A DNA stretch of 64,000 nt from the NCBI RefSeq assembly GCF_000380165.1, contig NZ_KB904658.1, positions 124,001-188,000 of the forward strand. Reading direction: 5' to 3'. A program made the position numbers and the translations under genes. The stretch is from Wenjunlia vitaminophila DSM 41686. Its GTDB lineage: Bacteria; Actinomycetota; Actinomycetes; Streptomycetales; Streptomycetaceae. Below are positions 17,948-25,676 of the stretch, piece after piece. Positions within the stretch are counted from its first letter, which is position 1. Each line of letters starts with the position of its first letter. The notes under the pieces are model-generated. The model ran no database searches and was not told the origin of the DNA. It was given only the letters and a program-made list of their open reading frames with translations.

Positions 17948-20014
17948 GTGACCGCCACCCCATCCACCACCGCCACGAGGTCACCGGCGGCCACGTCCAG
18001 GACGGGCGTGGCCGCGGTGACGGCCGCGCTGCTCCTCCTCGTCGCGGGCCTCGCGATCATCGACATCACCCAGGGCACGGCCGCCGTCGGTGCGCCGGAG
18101 GTCCTCAAGGCGCTCACCGGCCAGGCCGATCCGGCCGACGCGTCGGTCGTCGTCGCCTCCCGGTTGCCGAGGATGACCGCGGGGCTGCTCGTCGGGGCCC
18201 TGCTCGGGATGGCGGGGACCGCCCTGCAGGCGGTCAGCCGCAACGTGCTCGCCTCACCCGACACCCTCGCGGTGAACGCGGGCTCCTACCTGGCCCTCGG
18301 GTTGGCCGCCGTCACCGGCACGTCGCTCCCGCTGCTCGCCTCCTCCGGTGTCGCGTTCGCCGGCGGCCTCGGGGCGGGGGCGGTCGTGCTCGGGCTTTCC
18401 GGCCTCGGCACGGGCACCGTCCGGCTCGTTCTCGCCGGCAGTGCCCTCACCCTCGGCCTCACCGCCGTCACCGAGGGCCTGCTGCTGCTGTTCCCCGAAC
18501 AGACGGAAGGCCTCTACCAGTGGAACCAGGGCAGCATCTCCCAGAACGGGTTCGACGCCGTGGTCCGGATGGCACCGATCGGCCTGGCCGGCCTCGCCGG
18601 GTTGCTGCTCCTCGCCCGCCGGGTTGACGCCCTGTCCCTCGGGGACGACGCTGCCCGGGGCCTCGGAGTGCCGGTCCGTTCCACCAGGGTCACGGTGGTC
18701 GTGCTCGCGGCGCTGCTCTCCGCGGCGGCCGTGACGCTCGCCGGACCGATCGGCTTCGTCGGTCTGTGCGCCCCGGCCCTCGTCCGTCCCGTCGCCCGCA
18801 GGTTCCGCGCGTTCTCCAAGGCGCGCGTGCACGTTCCGGTCGCGGGCCTGACCGGCGCGGCGCTGGTGCTCGGCTCGGACGTGCTCATGCGCGCCGCCGT
18901 CCCGGCGGACCTCGCGGTCGCGGTGCCCACGGGCGTCGTCACCAGCCTCGTCGGCGCCGTGTTCCTGGTCGTGATGGCCACACGGGTCCGGGACAGCGCC
19001 GGGGCAGCCGCGTCGGAGCGGGTGCGCATCAGGAGCCGGGCCGTCTTCCTGACCACCACAGCGGTCCTCGCGGTGGTGGTCGTCGGGGTGACGGTCGCCG
19101 CCGTGTTGCTGGGCGACACCAAGCTGCTGCTGGGTGACGTGGTGAACTGGGCACAGGGCAGGTCGGGCCGGACCGTCGCCTTCGTCCTGTCCACCCGGGT
19201 GCCCCGGGTCCTCGCGGCGCTCCTCGCGGGTGCGGCACTGGCCCTGGCCGGGACGCTGGTCCAGGCCGTGACCCGCAATCCGCTCGCGGAGCCCGGTGTC
19301 CTGGGGGTCTCCGGCGGGGCCGCGCTCGGCGCGGTGCTCATGGTGACCACGGTGCCCCTGGCCGGACCGTGGAGCGTGGCCGGTGCGGCGTTCGCGGGGG
19401 CCGCGCTGAGCTCCACGGTGGTCTTCGGGCTGGCCGCGCGGAGCGGGTTCCCACAGAACCGGCTGGTGCTCGTCGGGATCGGCGTCGCCACCGGCACCAC
19501 CGCACTGATCAGCCTGCTCATCGTCCTCACCGACCCGTTCAACGCGACGAAGGCGCTGACCTGGCTCTCTGGCTCCACCTACGGGCGGACACTGCCCGAC
19601 GTGGCGCCCCTCGCCGCGGTGCTCGCCGTCGGCCTGGTCGTCGCCGTCCTGCGGCACACCGAGCTCGACCTGGTGTCGCTCGACGAGGACACCCCCAGGC
19701 TGCTGGGGCTCGATCTGGCACGGGGGCGCCTCGGCTTCCTCGTGCTGGCCGTCGTGCTCAGCGCCGCCGCCGTGGCCGCCGCGGGCACGATCGGTTTCGT
19801 GGGCCTCGTGGCCCCACACGCGGCACGGGCCCTCGTGGGCCGGCAGCACCTCCGGGTGATCCCGGTCGCGGTGCTCCTCGGCGCCGTGCTCGTGAGCACC
19901 GGGGACCTCCTGGGCCGAACCGTGATCGCGCCGGCCCAGCTCGGCGCGGGCCTGATGACCGCCGTGATCGGCACGCCGTACTTCCTCCTTCTGCTCGTAC
20001 GGGGCCGCCGTTAG
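17948..20014 (+). CDS. Fused double FecCD permease for iron-siderophore uptake
   Basis: A single 688-residue membrane protein made of two FecCD permease halves (about residues 20-340 and 355-688), as in FhuB. Both halves carry the repeat hallmarks: RLPRMTAGLLVGALLGMAGTALQ in variant form near 55 and RVPRVLAALLAGAALALAG near 415, plus GFVGLCAPALVRP and GFVGLVAPHAAR, which contact the ATPase. Fusion means one polypeptide supplies the entire pore. The start is GTG at 17948, 4 bases after the upstream stop. A hairpin follows the stop. Confidence 0.9.
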   Translation: MTATPSTTATRSPAATSRTGVAAVTAALLLLVAGLAIIDITQGTAAVGAPEVLKALTGQADPADASVVVASRLPRMTAGLLVGALLGMAGTALQAVSRNVLASPDTLAVNAGSYLALGLAAVTGTSLPLLASSGVAFAGGLGAGAVVLGLSGLGTGTVRLVLAGSALTLGLTAVTEGLLLLFPEQTEGLYQWNQGSISQNGFDAVVRMAPIGLAGLAGLLLLARRVDALSLGDDAARGLGVPVRSTRVTVVVLAALLSAAAVTLAGPIGFVGLCAPALVRPVARRFRAFSKARVHVPVAGLTGAALVLGSDVLMRAAVPADLAVAVPTGVVTSLVGAVFLVVMATRVRDSAGAAASERVRIRSRAVFLTTTAVLAVVVVGVTVAAVLLGDTKLLLGDVVNWAQGRSGRTVAFVLSTRVPRVLAALLAGAALALAGTLVQAVTRNPLAEPGVLGVSGGAALGAVLMVTTVPLAGPWSVAGAAFAGAALSSTVVFGLAARSGFPQNRLVLVGIGVATGTTALISLLIVLTDPFNATKALTWLSGSTYGRTLPDVAPLAAVLAVGLVVAVLRHTELDLVSLDEDTPRLLGLDLARGRLGFLVLAVVLSAAAVAAAGTIGFVGLVAPHAARALVGRQHLRVIPVAVLLGAVLVSTGDLLGRTVIAPAQLGAGLMTAVIGTPYFLLLLVRGRR

Positions 20015-20039
20015 AACGGGCACGGCCACCCACCGCCGT

Positions 20040-20074
20040 CGGACCCGAGGCACCCGCAGCAGGCCCCGGGTCCG
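20040..20074. terminator. Hairpin between iron operon and secreted-protein gene
   Basis: CGGACCCG (20040-20047) pairs with CGGGTCCG (20067-20074), and GG/CC inside can extend the stem around a GC-rich loop. It lies between two convergent genes. Confidence 0.4.
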
Positions 20075-20135
20075 AACCGCGCGACGGTGGAACCGCTCTG
20101 CCGCTCTGCCGTGCGGCCGTGCGGCTCCGGTCCGA

Positions 20136-20756
20136 TCAGCCGCGCTTGGAGCAGGAGCAACAGCTCGTGCGCACCTGGACGTTGTCGATGACCGGCCCGT
20201 GGGCGCTGTTGGGCGTGGTGCTGGCGAACGCCAGAGTGGTGGAGGAGCGGGTGGCGACGAAGGTGAACTGCCGCGTGACGTAGCCCATGTTCGTCCGCGA
20301 CCTGCCCCTGCTGTCGAAGGAGAAGTCCTGGAAGTCCTGCCCGTCGATGAGCGCCTTGCCGGTCTTCACCCGTGGCCCGCCGCCGGTGTTCGAGGCCAGG
20401 GAGTAGGTGACCGAGTACGTGGTGCCCGGGATCGTGGTGAAGGTCTGGGCGACCGTCCCGGTGGTGGCGCCGTTCAGGTCGAGGGACTGGTCACCCTCGG
20501 CGGCCTGCCAGTACCCGTCCCCGATCAGGTCCACCGAGCCGCGGGTGACCCGCCAGGGCCCGATCGCCTGCCCCGAACGGAAGGTCTTGAACGAGTGCGC
20601 CCGCACGGTGGGGTTCTCGAAGCCGCCGTCGTCGAACCGACTCAGCAATGGTCGGTCGGCCTGCGTGCTGTGCGAGGGAACTGCTGCCGCGGTACCGCCG
20701 CCAGCCAGAAGACCGACGGCGAGGGCGGCGGTGAGGCAGGTGCGTGAAACTGACAT
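20136..20756 (-). CDS. Secreted DUF642 / choice-of-anchor-C-like protein
   Basis: Exported protein of 206 residues. It starts with a signal peptide (about residues 1-27, ending near GGTAAAVPS) and then one beta-sandwich domain with the DUF642-like order: GFENP near the start, WRVTRGSVDLIGDGYW, the tract EGDQSLDLNG, and a C-terminal GPVIDNVQV. The last residues TSCCSCSKRG hold three cysteines and are unusual for the family; they might form a disulfide or metal site. The ATG at 20754-20756 is preceded by GGGAGG. Related domains bind polysaccharides in other organisms, so a role at the wall or matrix is plausible, not shown. Confidence 0.78.
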   Translation of the reverse strand: MSVSRTCLTAALAVGLLAGGGTAAAVPSHSTQADRPLLSRFDDGGFENPTVRAHSFKTFRSGQAIGPWRVTRGSVDLIGDGYWQAAEGDQSLDLNGATTGTVAQTFTTIPGTTYSVTYSLASNTGGGPRVKTGKALIDGQDFQDFSFDSRGRSRTNMGYVTRQFTFVATRSSTTLAFASTTPNSAHGPVIDNVQVRTSCCSCSKRG

Positions 20757-21336
20757 GACCCCTCCCGAACAACGGTGTGGACGTAGTGCGCTCTTGCCAA
20801 GGTAAAGAGCTATACATAGGCCCGCATCACCCACACGAGTGTCTGGGGGATGCGCACCGAACGTCCCTACGCGGGCGCACACCTCAATGGGAGGACCACA
20901 ACCCGAGCATCGACCTACGTCTCACTGATATCCGTGTTCATGGCGCAACCACGAGATCGTCGAGGTATAGCGCACATCGCCCCCGTGTCGCCGAGCCCGG
21001 CAGGGGCGGAGCTCACCACCGTGCCCCCGGGACCCCTGTGACCAGGCCCGCTCGGGGGAGCGAGCGGGGAGGGAGCCCCAGAGGCCGCCCCCTGCGGAAC
21101 TTCGGCGAGCCCTCGCGGAACTTCGGCGAGAAAGGCATGGGGGAGGAGCTGTGGGTACCCCTTCTGAGGGGCTGCGCGGCAGCCTGACGGCTGTTTCGAT
21201 ACCGGTCATGAGGTGTTCGTCATTCGACTCCTTCTGAGTTCTTCTGACGCCCACGAGCGTCGTTCCCTTACGCAGCACGATCTGGTTCTTCTGGAGCTTT
21301 ACGCATAGTTTCTCCGTCCGGAGAAGGAGGAACAGG
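20757..21336. other. Long gap upstream of a methyltransferase, with short repeats
   Basis: No convincing gene. It holds a 21-base-period direct repeat (GCGGAACTTCGGCGAG at 21094-21109 and 21115-21130) and three CTTCTGA copies at 21161, 21231 and 21241, the last two spaced by 10 bp. At 21310-21325 an inverted repeat TTCTCCG/CGGAGAA abuts the GGAGG ribosome-binding site of the methyltransferase and could hide it. The 3' half is less GC-rich than usual and probably carries that gene's promoter. Confidence 0.4.
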
Positions 21337-22071
21337 ATGGACCGCAACATCCGCAGCGTGGATGACGTGTTGGAATTGCTGGACGGCTTGTTCGCGCCCG
21401 GAGCCGACCGTTGGACGGCCGACGCCGCCTCCTGGTGGGACGGCTTCTACGCGGACCGCGCCAGGGACGTGCCGTTCTTCGTGGCGAAGCCCGACGAGAA
21501 CCTGGTCTCGTACCTCGACCGCGGCCTCATCACCCCGGGACGAGCCCTCGACCTCGGGTGCGGCCCGGGCCGGAACGCCCTCCACCTCGCGTCCCGAGGC
21601 TTCGAGGTGGACGCCGTGGATCTCTCACCGGCAGCCGTCGCCTGGGCCGAGGAGCGGACCCGCGAGGGCGGGCTCGACGTCCGGTTCCACTGCGGCGACG
21701 CCTTCGCCCTCACCGCCGAGCACCTCGGCGGCCCGTACGACCTCGTCTACGACTCCGGGTGCTTCCACCACCTGCCCCCGCACCGCCGCGTCAGCTACCT
21801 CTCCCTGATCGAACGGACCCTGGCCCCCGGCGGTCACCTCGCCCTCACCTGCTTCGCGGCGGGGCGCATGGGCTCAGACCTCTCCGACGTGGACTTCTAC
21901 CGACAGGCCCGCCTCCACGGGGGCCTCGCCTACACCCCGGAATCGCTGCGCTGGATCTTCTCCGACCTGGATGAGGTCGAGGTGCGCCGCATGCGTGACG
22001 AACCCCCTCGCTCCCCGCGCTTCGGGGAGGACTTCCTGTGGACGGCCCTGTTCCGACGTCCCACGGCCTGA
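21337..22071 (+). CDS. Class I SAM-dependent methyltransferase
   Basis: A 244-residue Rossmann-type methyltransferase. Motif I ALDLGCGPGRNALHLA lies near residues 69-84, motif II VDAVDLSP follows, and DLVYDSGCFHHLP near 131 fits motif IV; these match a broad group that includes thiopurine- and tellurite-type methyltransferases and small-molecule enzymes. The ATG at 21337 has a strong GGAGG site, preceded by an inverted repeat that may limit access. A hairpin follows the stop. Its substrate is not evident and neighbours are unrelated. Confidence 0.85.
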   Translation: MDRNIRSVDDVLELLDGLFAPGADRWTADAASWWDGFYADRARDVPFFVAKPDENLVSYLDRGLITPGRALDLGCGPGRNALHLASRGFEVDAVDLSPAAVAWAEERTREGGLDVRFHCGDAFALTAEHLGGPYDLVYDSGCFHHLPPHRRVSYLSLIERTLAPGGHLALTCFAAGRMGSDLSDVDFYRQARLHGGLAYTPESLRWIFSDLDEVEVRRMRDEPPRSPRFGEDFLWTALFRRPTA

Positions 22072-22086
22072 CCCGGGGCGCCACGA

Positions 22087-22113
22087 CCCCCGGGGGCATC
22101 CCGTCCCCGGGGG
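22087..22113. terminator. Hairpin terminator after the methyltransferase
   Basis: CCCCCGGGG (22087-22095) pairs with CCCCGGGGG (22105-22113), 9 bp with a 9-base loop. It lies 16 bases after the methyltransferase stop and before the convergent SDR gene. Confidence 0.5.
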
Positions 22114-22159
22114 CCGGGGCGGTCAGCGTCGCCCAACCGGCCTGAAGGCCTCAGGGCCC

Positions 22160-22891
22160 TCAGGCCGCGTGGCCGCCGTCCACCGAGAACTCCGCGCCGG
22201 TGACGTAGCCGGCCTCGTCGCCCGCGAGGTAGGCGACCATCGACGCCACCTCGTCCGGGGTGCCGAACCGTCCGAGCGCCGTCATCTCGGCCTGCGGGGA
22301 GGCGTACGGGCCGTCGGCCGGGTTCATCTCCGTGTCCGTGGGACCCGGGTGGACGATGTTCGCGGTGATCCCGCGGGCCCCCAACTCACGGGCCAGCGCC
22401 CGGTTGAGACCGGTCAGCGCGGCCTTGCTCGTCGCGTAGAGCGTTCCGCCGGGGCCCGGCACGCGCTGTGTCATGCAGGTGCCGATCGTGACGATCCTGC
22501 CGCCCCGCGCCATGCGTGCCGCCGCGGCCTGCGTGACGAGGAAGACACCGCGGACGTTCACGTTGAGCACCCGGTCCACGTCCGCGAACGACAGGCTCTC
22601 CAGCGGGCCGAGCACCCCGACCCCCGCGTTGTTCACCAGCACGTCGAGCCGGCCGAACGCGTCGGCCACCTGCGCCACCGCGCCCACCGCCTCCCGCGGG
22701 TCCGCGGAGTCCGCGCGCAGGGCGAGCCCCCGCCGCCCCAGCGCCTCGATCCGCCGCACCACGTCCTCGGCCTCGTCCTTGCGCTGGACGTAGGTGATGG
22801 CCACGTCGGCGCCCGCGGCGGCCAGCCGCAGCGCCGTCGCCGCGCCGATCCCGCGGGAGCCGCCGGTCACCAGTGCCACCTTGCCGTTCAT
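22160..22891 (-). CDS. Classical SDR oxidoreductase (FabG-like)
   Basis: NAD(P)-dependent oxidoreductase of 243 residues, the usual classical SDR size. It has TGGSRGIGAATA at residues 9-20, NNAGVGVLG near 88, a catalytic serine region IVTIGT, YATSK as the YxxxK motif, and PGPTDTEM. Relatives reduce 3-oxoacyl groups or many small carbonyls, so the substrate remains open. The ATG at 22889-22891 follows AGGAGG on the minus strand. It appears to be a single gene. Confidence 0.88.
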   Translation of the reverse strand: MNGKVALVTGGSRGIGAATALRLAAAGADVAITYVQRKDEAEDVVRRIEALGRRGLALRADSADPREAVGAVAQVADAFGRLDVLVNNAGVGVLGPLESLSFADVDRVLNVNVRGVFLVTQAAAARMARGGRIVTIGTCMTQRVPGPGGTLYATSKAALTGLNRALARELGARGITANIVHPGPTDTEMNPADGPYASPQAEMTALGRFGTPDEVASMVAYLAGDEAGYVTGAEFSVDGGHAA

Positions 22892-23281
22892 CGTTCCTCC
22901 TGCGCATCAGTAGTTGCGCATTCAAGTACAGCCGGGAGGTGGGAGGCGTGCCGGCGGCAATCGGTCGTCGCGTTCGGCGACCAGTGGTCACTGGACGCGG
23001 AGGTGGCCGAACCACCCACAACTCCTGACCACTGCTCGCGAAAGTGAAGTGGAATACGTTCCGCGCGATTCCCGAGAACCCTTCATTGCGGGCATTATCC
23101 TCAGCGTTGACCTCAAGTACGCCTCGGCCTGGCGCGGGTGACCTACAGCTACCACCGATTGCCGGACGGAGCCGTCGGGCGGCCACGCTCGTCACGGGGC
23201 CGGCTCGTGAGTGGAGCGCAAGGGCTTTTGGGCTGATTCGTACAGGTCGACAGCATACGGGCGTTGACGGGGGAGTGGATC
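22892..23281. other. Gap between two divergent genes
   Basis: About 390 bases, locally less GC-rich than the genes. Short frames here give no sensible protein. Promoters for both the SDR and the anchored protein must lie here, but I could not pick out matching -35 and -10 pairs. GGGGGAG at the right end is the ribosome-binding site for the gene at 23282. Confidence 0.3.
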
Positions 23282-24112
23282 ATGGCGGGGGCGTCTGGGG
23301 GCGATTCCCACGGCAAGCTATGGATCTGGCTCGGTGGAATCGCATCCGTGATAGCGATCCTGGGCTGGTTCGGTGTGAGCAATCCGCAGGAGCTGGAGGC
23401 GCTGTTGGACGATTCGTCCCCATCCGTTTCCGCGCCCGCGCCGCATGAGTCCTACGAGGCCCCCCACGGCTCCGATGAGCCCGAGACCGAAGAAGCGGAC
23501 ACCGGCGGTCCGGGTTCGGGCGTCGACCGCGGCGACAGACGGGAGGAGTCCCCCGACTCCGGACCGTCGCCCACTCCGGAGGATCCCGCCGAAGAGGATC
23601 CCGCCGAAGTGGCATTCAAGGCCGTCTCGGTCGGAGACTGCCTGGGGGTCTACGACACCGGCTCCGGGGGCACCAGGATCGAGTGGAGCGCCGACGTTCC
23701 GCCGAGTCCCGTGCCCTGTGACAGCGGGGAGGGCCTCCTGCGCGTCACCAGCACCGCTGACGACACCTGTCCCAGCGGTCCGGGGAAGGCGTCCTGGGCG
23801 TACACGTCTGCCGTCTCGGGTGAGACCACGACGCTCTGTGTCACCCGCGTTTACCGTAAGTACTACTGCATGCTCGGCGAGCAGGTTGGTGACACGACCC
23901 GGCTGGGATCGATGACGGCCGTGGACTGTGAGGCGCGGCAGGTTCCCGCCCCGTACAACCGGATTGTCCACATCCTCGGTGTCTACCAGGCCCCGCCGGG
24001 CGCCAACGCCGGTAACTGCGTGGAGGGGGCCTACGACCAGAGGCAGTACCTCGCCTGGTTGGTGGACGACGGCAGGACGCTGCTCTGCGCGACGTTCTTT
24101 CAGGGCGGCTGA
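23282..24112 (+). CDS. Membrane-anchored extracytoplasmic protein, LppU-like Cys domain
   Basis: A 276-residue protein: one membrane helix (about residues 14-33), an acidic Pro/Ser/Glu-rich linker (about 40-115), then a globular domain with the cysteine pattern VGDCL, PVPCDSG, DDTCPS, TTLCVTR, YYCMLG, AVDCEA, GNCVE and LLCATFF. This layout resembles the actinobacterial LppU/SCO3897 type, but with a membrane anchor in place of a lipobox. The eight cysteines probably form disulfides outside the cell. The ATG at 23282 follows GGGGGAG. Function unknown. Confidence 0.65.
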   Translation: MAGASGGDSHGKLWIWLGGIASVIAILGWFGVSNPQELEALLDDSSPSVSAPAPHESYEAPHGSDEPETEEADTGGPGSGVDRGDRREESPDSGPSPTPEDPAEEDPAEVAFKAVSVGDCLGVYDTGSGGTRIEWSADVPPSPVPCDSGEGLLRVTSTADDTCPSGPGKASWAYTSAVSGETTTLCVTRVYRKYYCMLGEQVGDTTRLGSMTAVDCEARQVPAPYNRIVHILGVYQAPPGANAGNCVEGAYDQRQYLAWLVDDGRTLLCATFFQGG

Positions 24113-24174
24113 CGGTCGGCGATGGCGAGGCCGCCGGGTCGGGTGTGAGGAGCGCGCCGGTCGCGACGTGCCCG

Positions 24175-24367
24175 CGGTGCTGCCCGGGCCGTCGGGCTGG
24201 TCCTACGACCTTCGGCTTCCGTGTGACTCCCGGGGCCCGGTGTCGCGCGGGCGACGCCGCGGGCCGTGCTGCGGGTGCGTGGCAGGGCCTCCGGCGGCAA
24301 GGCGCTGTGGTGCGAACGCGATTCCGCCCGGGACACCGCACGACCAGCCCACCGCAAATGCCGCTGA
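24175..24367 (+). pseudogene. Decayed HATPase (anti-sigma-factor-like) gene fragment
   Basis: The sequence closely follows the intact ATP-binding protein gene at 34705-35193, starting from its LPGPSGWSY segment and ending at the same ...AAATGCCGCTGA stop region. Compared with the intact copy it lacks about 270 bases from the middle (the ATP-binding core) and has a one-base loss soon after the CCCGGG at the start of the match, so no functional protein can be made. Same orientation as the intact copy. Together the two copies bracket the peptide-modification gene cluster. Confidence 0.75.
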
Positions 24368-24597
24368 ACGGATCGGCGCTTCTCCCTGACCTCTGGGCGC
24401 GCTGGAATTCCGGTGGCGCAAAATGGCGAGAGCATGCCATTTACGGGAGGGTGTACCGGCCGGTATTACGGACTTTCTGGTTCCGTCGGTGATTTCAGGC
24501 CACAGGAGGAATTCGCCGGAGCGTCGAGCCCGCTCGCGAACGCCCTCGGTGGTGCGCCAGGGCTCCCCGCCCAGTCCACGCGGCAGATGGGCCACCC

Positions 24598-24903
24598 TCA
24601 GTCCCACTCCCCGTCGCCCGGGGCGGAGAAGTCCTCGCGGTCCGGAAGCGGCGGCAGGCTCAGGTCCCGCGGCACCGGGCCGTCGTCGGTCCTGCGGGCC
24701 TGGCGGTGCGTCCGCACCCGGAGGTTCATCCGGCGTGAGCGCTTGCTGAGGCGACGTCGCTCGCGCCGTCCCGTTTCGTCGTCGTGGTCCAGCTCCTGGT
24801 ACTGCCGGCGCGCCTCCCAGAAGGAGCGCTCCTGGGCGGCTGCGGCCTCGCCGGGCGTTGGCTCGTCCGGGTCGTCCCAGGTGTCGCCGAGGTCGTCTGT
24901 CAT
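24598..24903 (-). CDS. Small highly charged hypothetical protein
   Basis: A 101-residue protein, acidic at the N-terminus (MTDDLGDTWDDPDEPTPGE), very basic in the middle (RRERRRLSKRSRRMNLRVR) and acidic again at the end. No membrane segment or known motif. The frame is open further upstream but that part is Arg/Trp-rich and improbable; the ATG at 24901-24903 is used, with no strong ribosome-binding site. It lies just left of the peptide cluster on the opposite strand. I do not recognise it. Confidence 0.45.
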   Translation of the reverse strand: MTDDLGDTWDDPDEPTPGEAAAAQERSFWEARRQYQELDHDDETGRRERRRLSKRSRRMNLRVRTHRQARRTDDGPVPRDLSLPPLPDREDFSAPGDGEWD

Positions 24904-25196
24904 GAGCCACAGGTTGACACGGATCGCTGGTGTCGGCCACGTCGCGTCGGGCGCGGACGGCTCGGCCGACGGCAGGAGCCGGGCCAAGGCGTGCCTCCTG
25001 ATTCGGGGTGGGCGGCACAGCCAAAAGAATCGTTTCACCAACCTCAGTCGCCACCGCCGTAACACTGGCCGGATTACGACAGGATTTTGTCGCCGTTTCT
25101 CGCACACACTTCCAAGGCACACGGTTTCCCTGATCTTCAGGGTGACTCCCGATGAGCCCCGGGCTGCCCAGGGGCCGAACGAGAGGAAGAAGACCG

Positions 25197-25361
25197 ATGG
25201 CCCGTAGCACGGAGAGCCAGAAGACCCGCAAGTCGCTGACCGAACGCACCCAGGACGAACTGGAGATCGCTGGTTTCGACGAGGTCGAGACCCCCGAGGC
25301 GGACATCGTCAGCCTCGGCGGGGCCAGCTACACCAAGATGCTCGGCAAGATCTACTCCTGA
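25197..25361 (+). CDS. Putative RiPP precursor peptide
   Basis: A 54-residue peptide. The N-terminal part (MARSTESQKTRKSLTERTQ) is hydrophilic and basic, residues about 20-36 are acidic (DELEIAGFDEVETPEAD), and the C-terminus is IVSLGGASYTKMLGKIYS, which I take as the likely core. It contains no cysteine and no tryptophan; Ser, Thr, Tyr, Lys and Asp are the candidate modification sites. The ATG at 25197 follows GAGAGGAAGAAG. It stands first in a same-strand cluster with a PqqD-like protein, a B12 radical SAM enzyme and an MNIO enzyme, which is the main reason for the call. Upstream, CCCTGA/TCAGGG at 25128-25142 is a small inverted repeat that may be an operator. The peptide family is unknown to me. 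Confidence 0.72.
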   Translation: MARSTESQKTRKSLTERTQDELEIAGFDEVETPEADIVSLGGASYTKMLGKIYS

Positions 25362-25369
25362 TCGGTCCT

Positions 25370-25405
25370 TCGGTGCCCTGGCGTCCTGTGGCGCCGGGGC
25401 ACCGA
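25370..25405 (+). terminator. Intercistronic hairpin (probable attenuator)
   Basis: TCGGTGCCC (25370-25378) pairs with GGGCACCGA (25397-25405), a T-G pair continues, and GGCG (25380-25383) pairs with CGCC (25392-25395): a 14-bp stem with an 8-base loop. It begins 8 bases after the precursor stop and ends 33 bases before the next ATG. Its place between the precursor and the enzyme genes suggests partial termination or mRNA protection, giving more precursor than enzyme. Confidence 0.65.
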
Positions 25406-25438
25406 GAACCATCAGGCCGGACCTCGGAGAGCCAGTCG

Positions 25439-25675
25439 ATGCTGCGCATCACCCCGGAACTGCCCTACCTGGACCAGGCAGGCCACGTCTACGTGCCGCT
25501 CGCCGGACCGGCGCAGTCCTGCCTGAAGCTCAACCGCCGCGCGTCCCAGATCTGGCGCGACGCCCTGCGCGACCCCGTGGACCTCGACGCCCTGCCCGAG
25601 GCGGACCGGGACTTCCTGCTGGACCTCACCTCGCGTGGCGTCCTACGGACCGCACCCGTATCCGAGGGAGGGTGA
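25439..25675 (+). CDS. PqqD-like RiPP recognition element protein
   Basis: A 78-residue protein whose pattern fits the PqqD fold: short strands (PELPYLDQAGHVYVPLAG), then LKLNRRASQIWRDAL as the family's LN-x-x-A-x-x-IW helix, and a last helix in DRDFLLDLTSRGVLR. Such proteins bind the leader of a precursor peptide and present it to radical SAM or other enzymes. The ATG at 25439 has GGAGA 8 bases upstream. The gene ends 1 base before the radical SAM gene start, so the two are coupled. The assignment rests on pattern and context, as PqqD-like proteins vary a lot. Confidence 0.72.
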   Translation: MLRITPELPYLDQAGHVYVPLAGPAQSCLKLNRRASQIWRDALRDPVDLDALPEADRDFLLDLTSRGVLRTAPVSEGG

Positions 25676-25676
25676 G

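Noticed and set aside
18254-20053. Long minus-strand frame opposite the FecCD permease
   Set aside because: Asp/Gly/His-rich shadow of a membrane protein gene, without start signal or domain.
20777-21187. A coding frame containing the repeated RNFGE peptide
   Set aside because: No ribosome-binding site, odd composition and no family; treated as a DNA repeat only.
24914-24940. TTGACA hexamer upstream of the peptide precursor as a promoter
   Set aside because: No acceptable -10 hexamer lies 16-19 bases downstream, and it is about 280 bases from the start codon.
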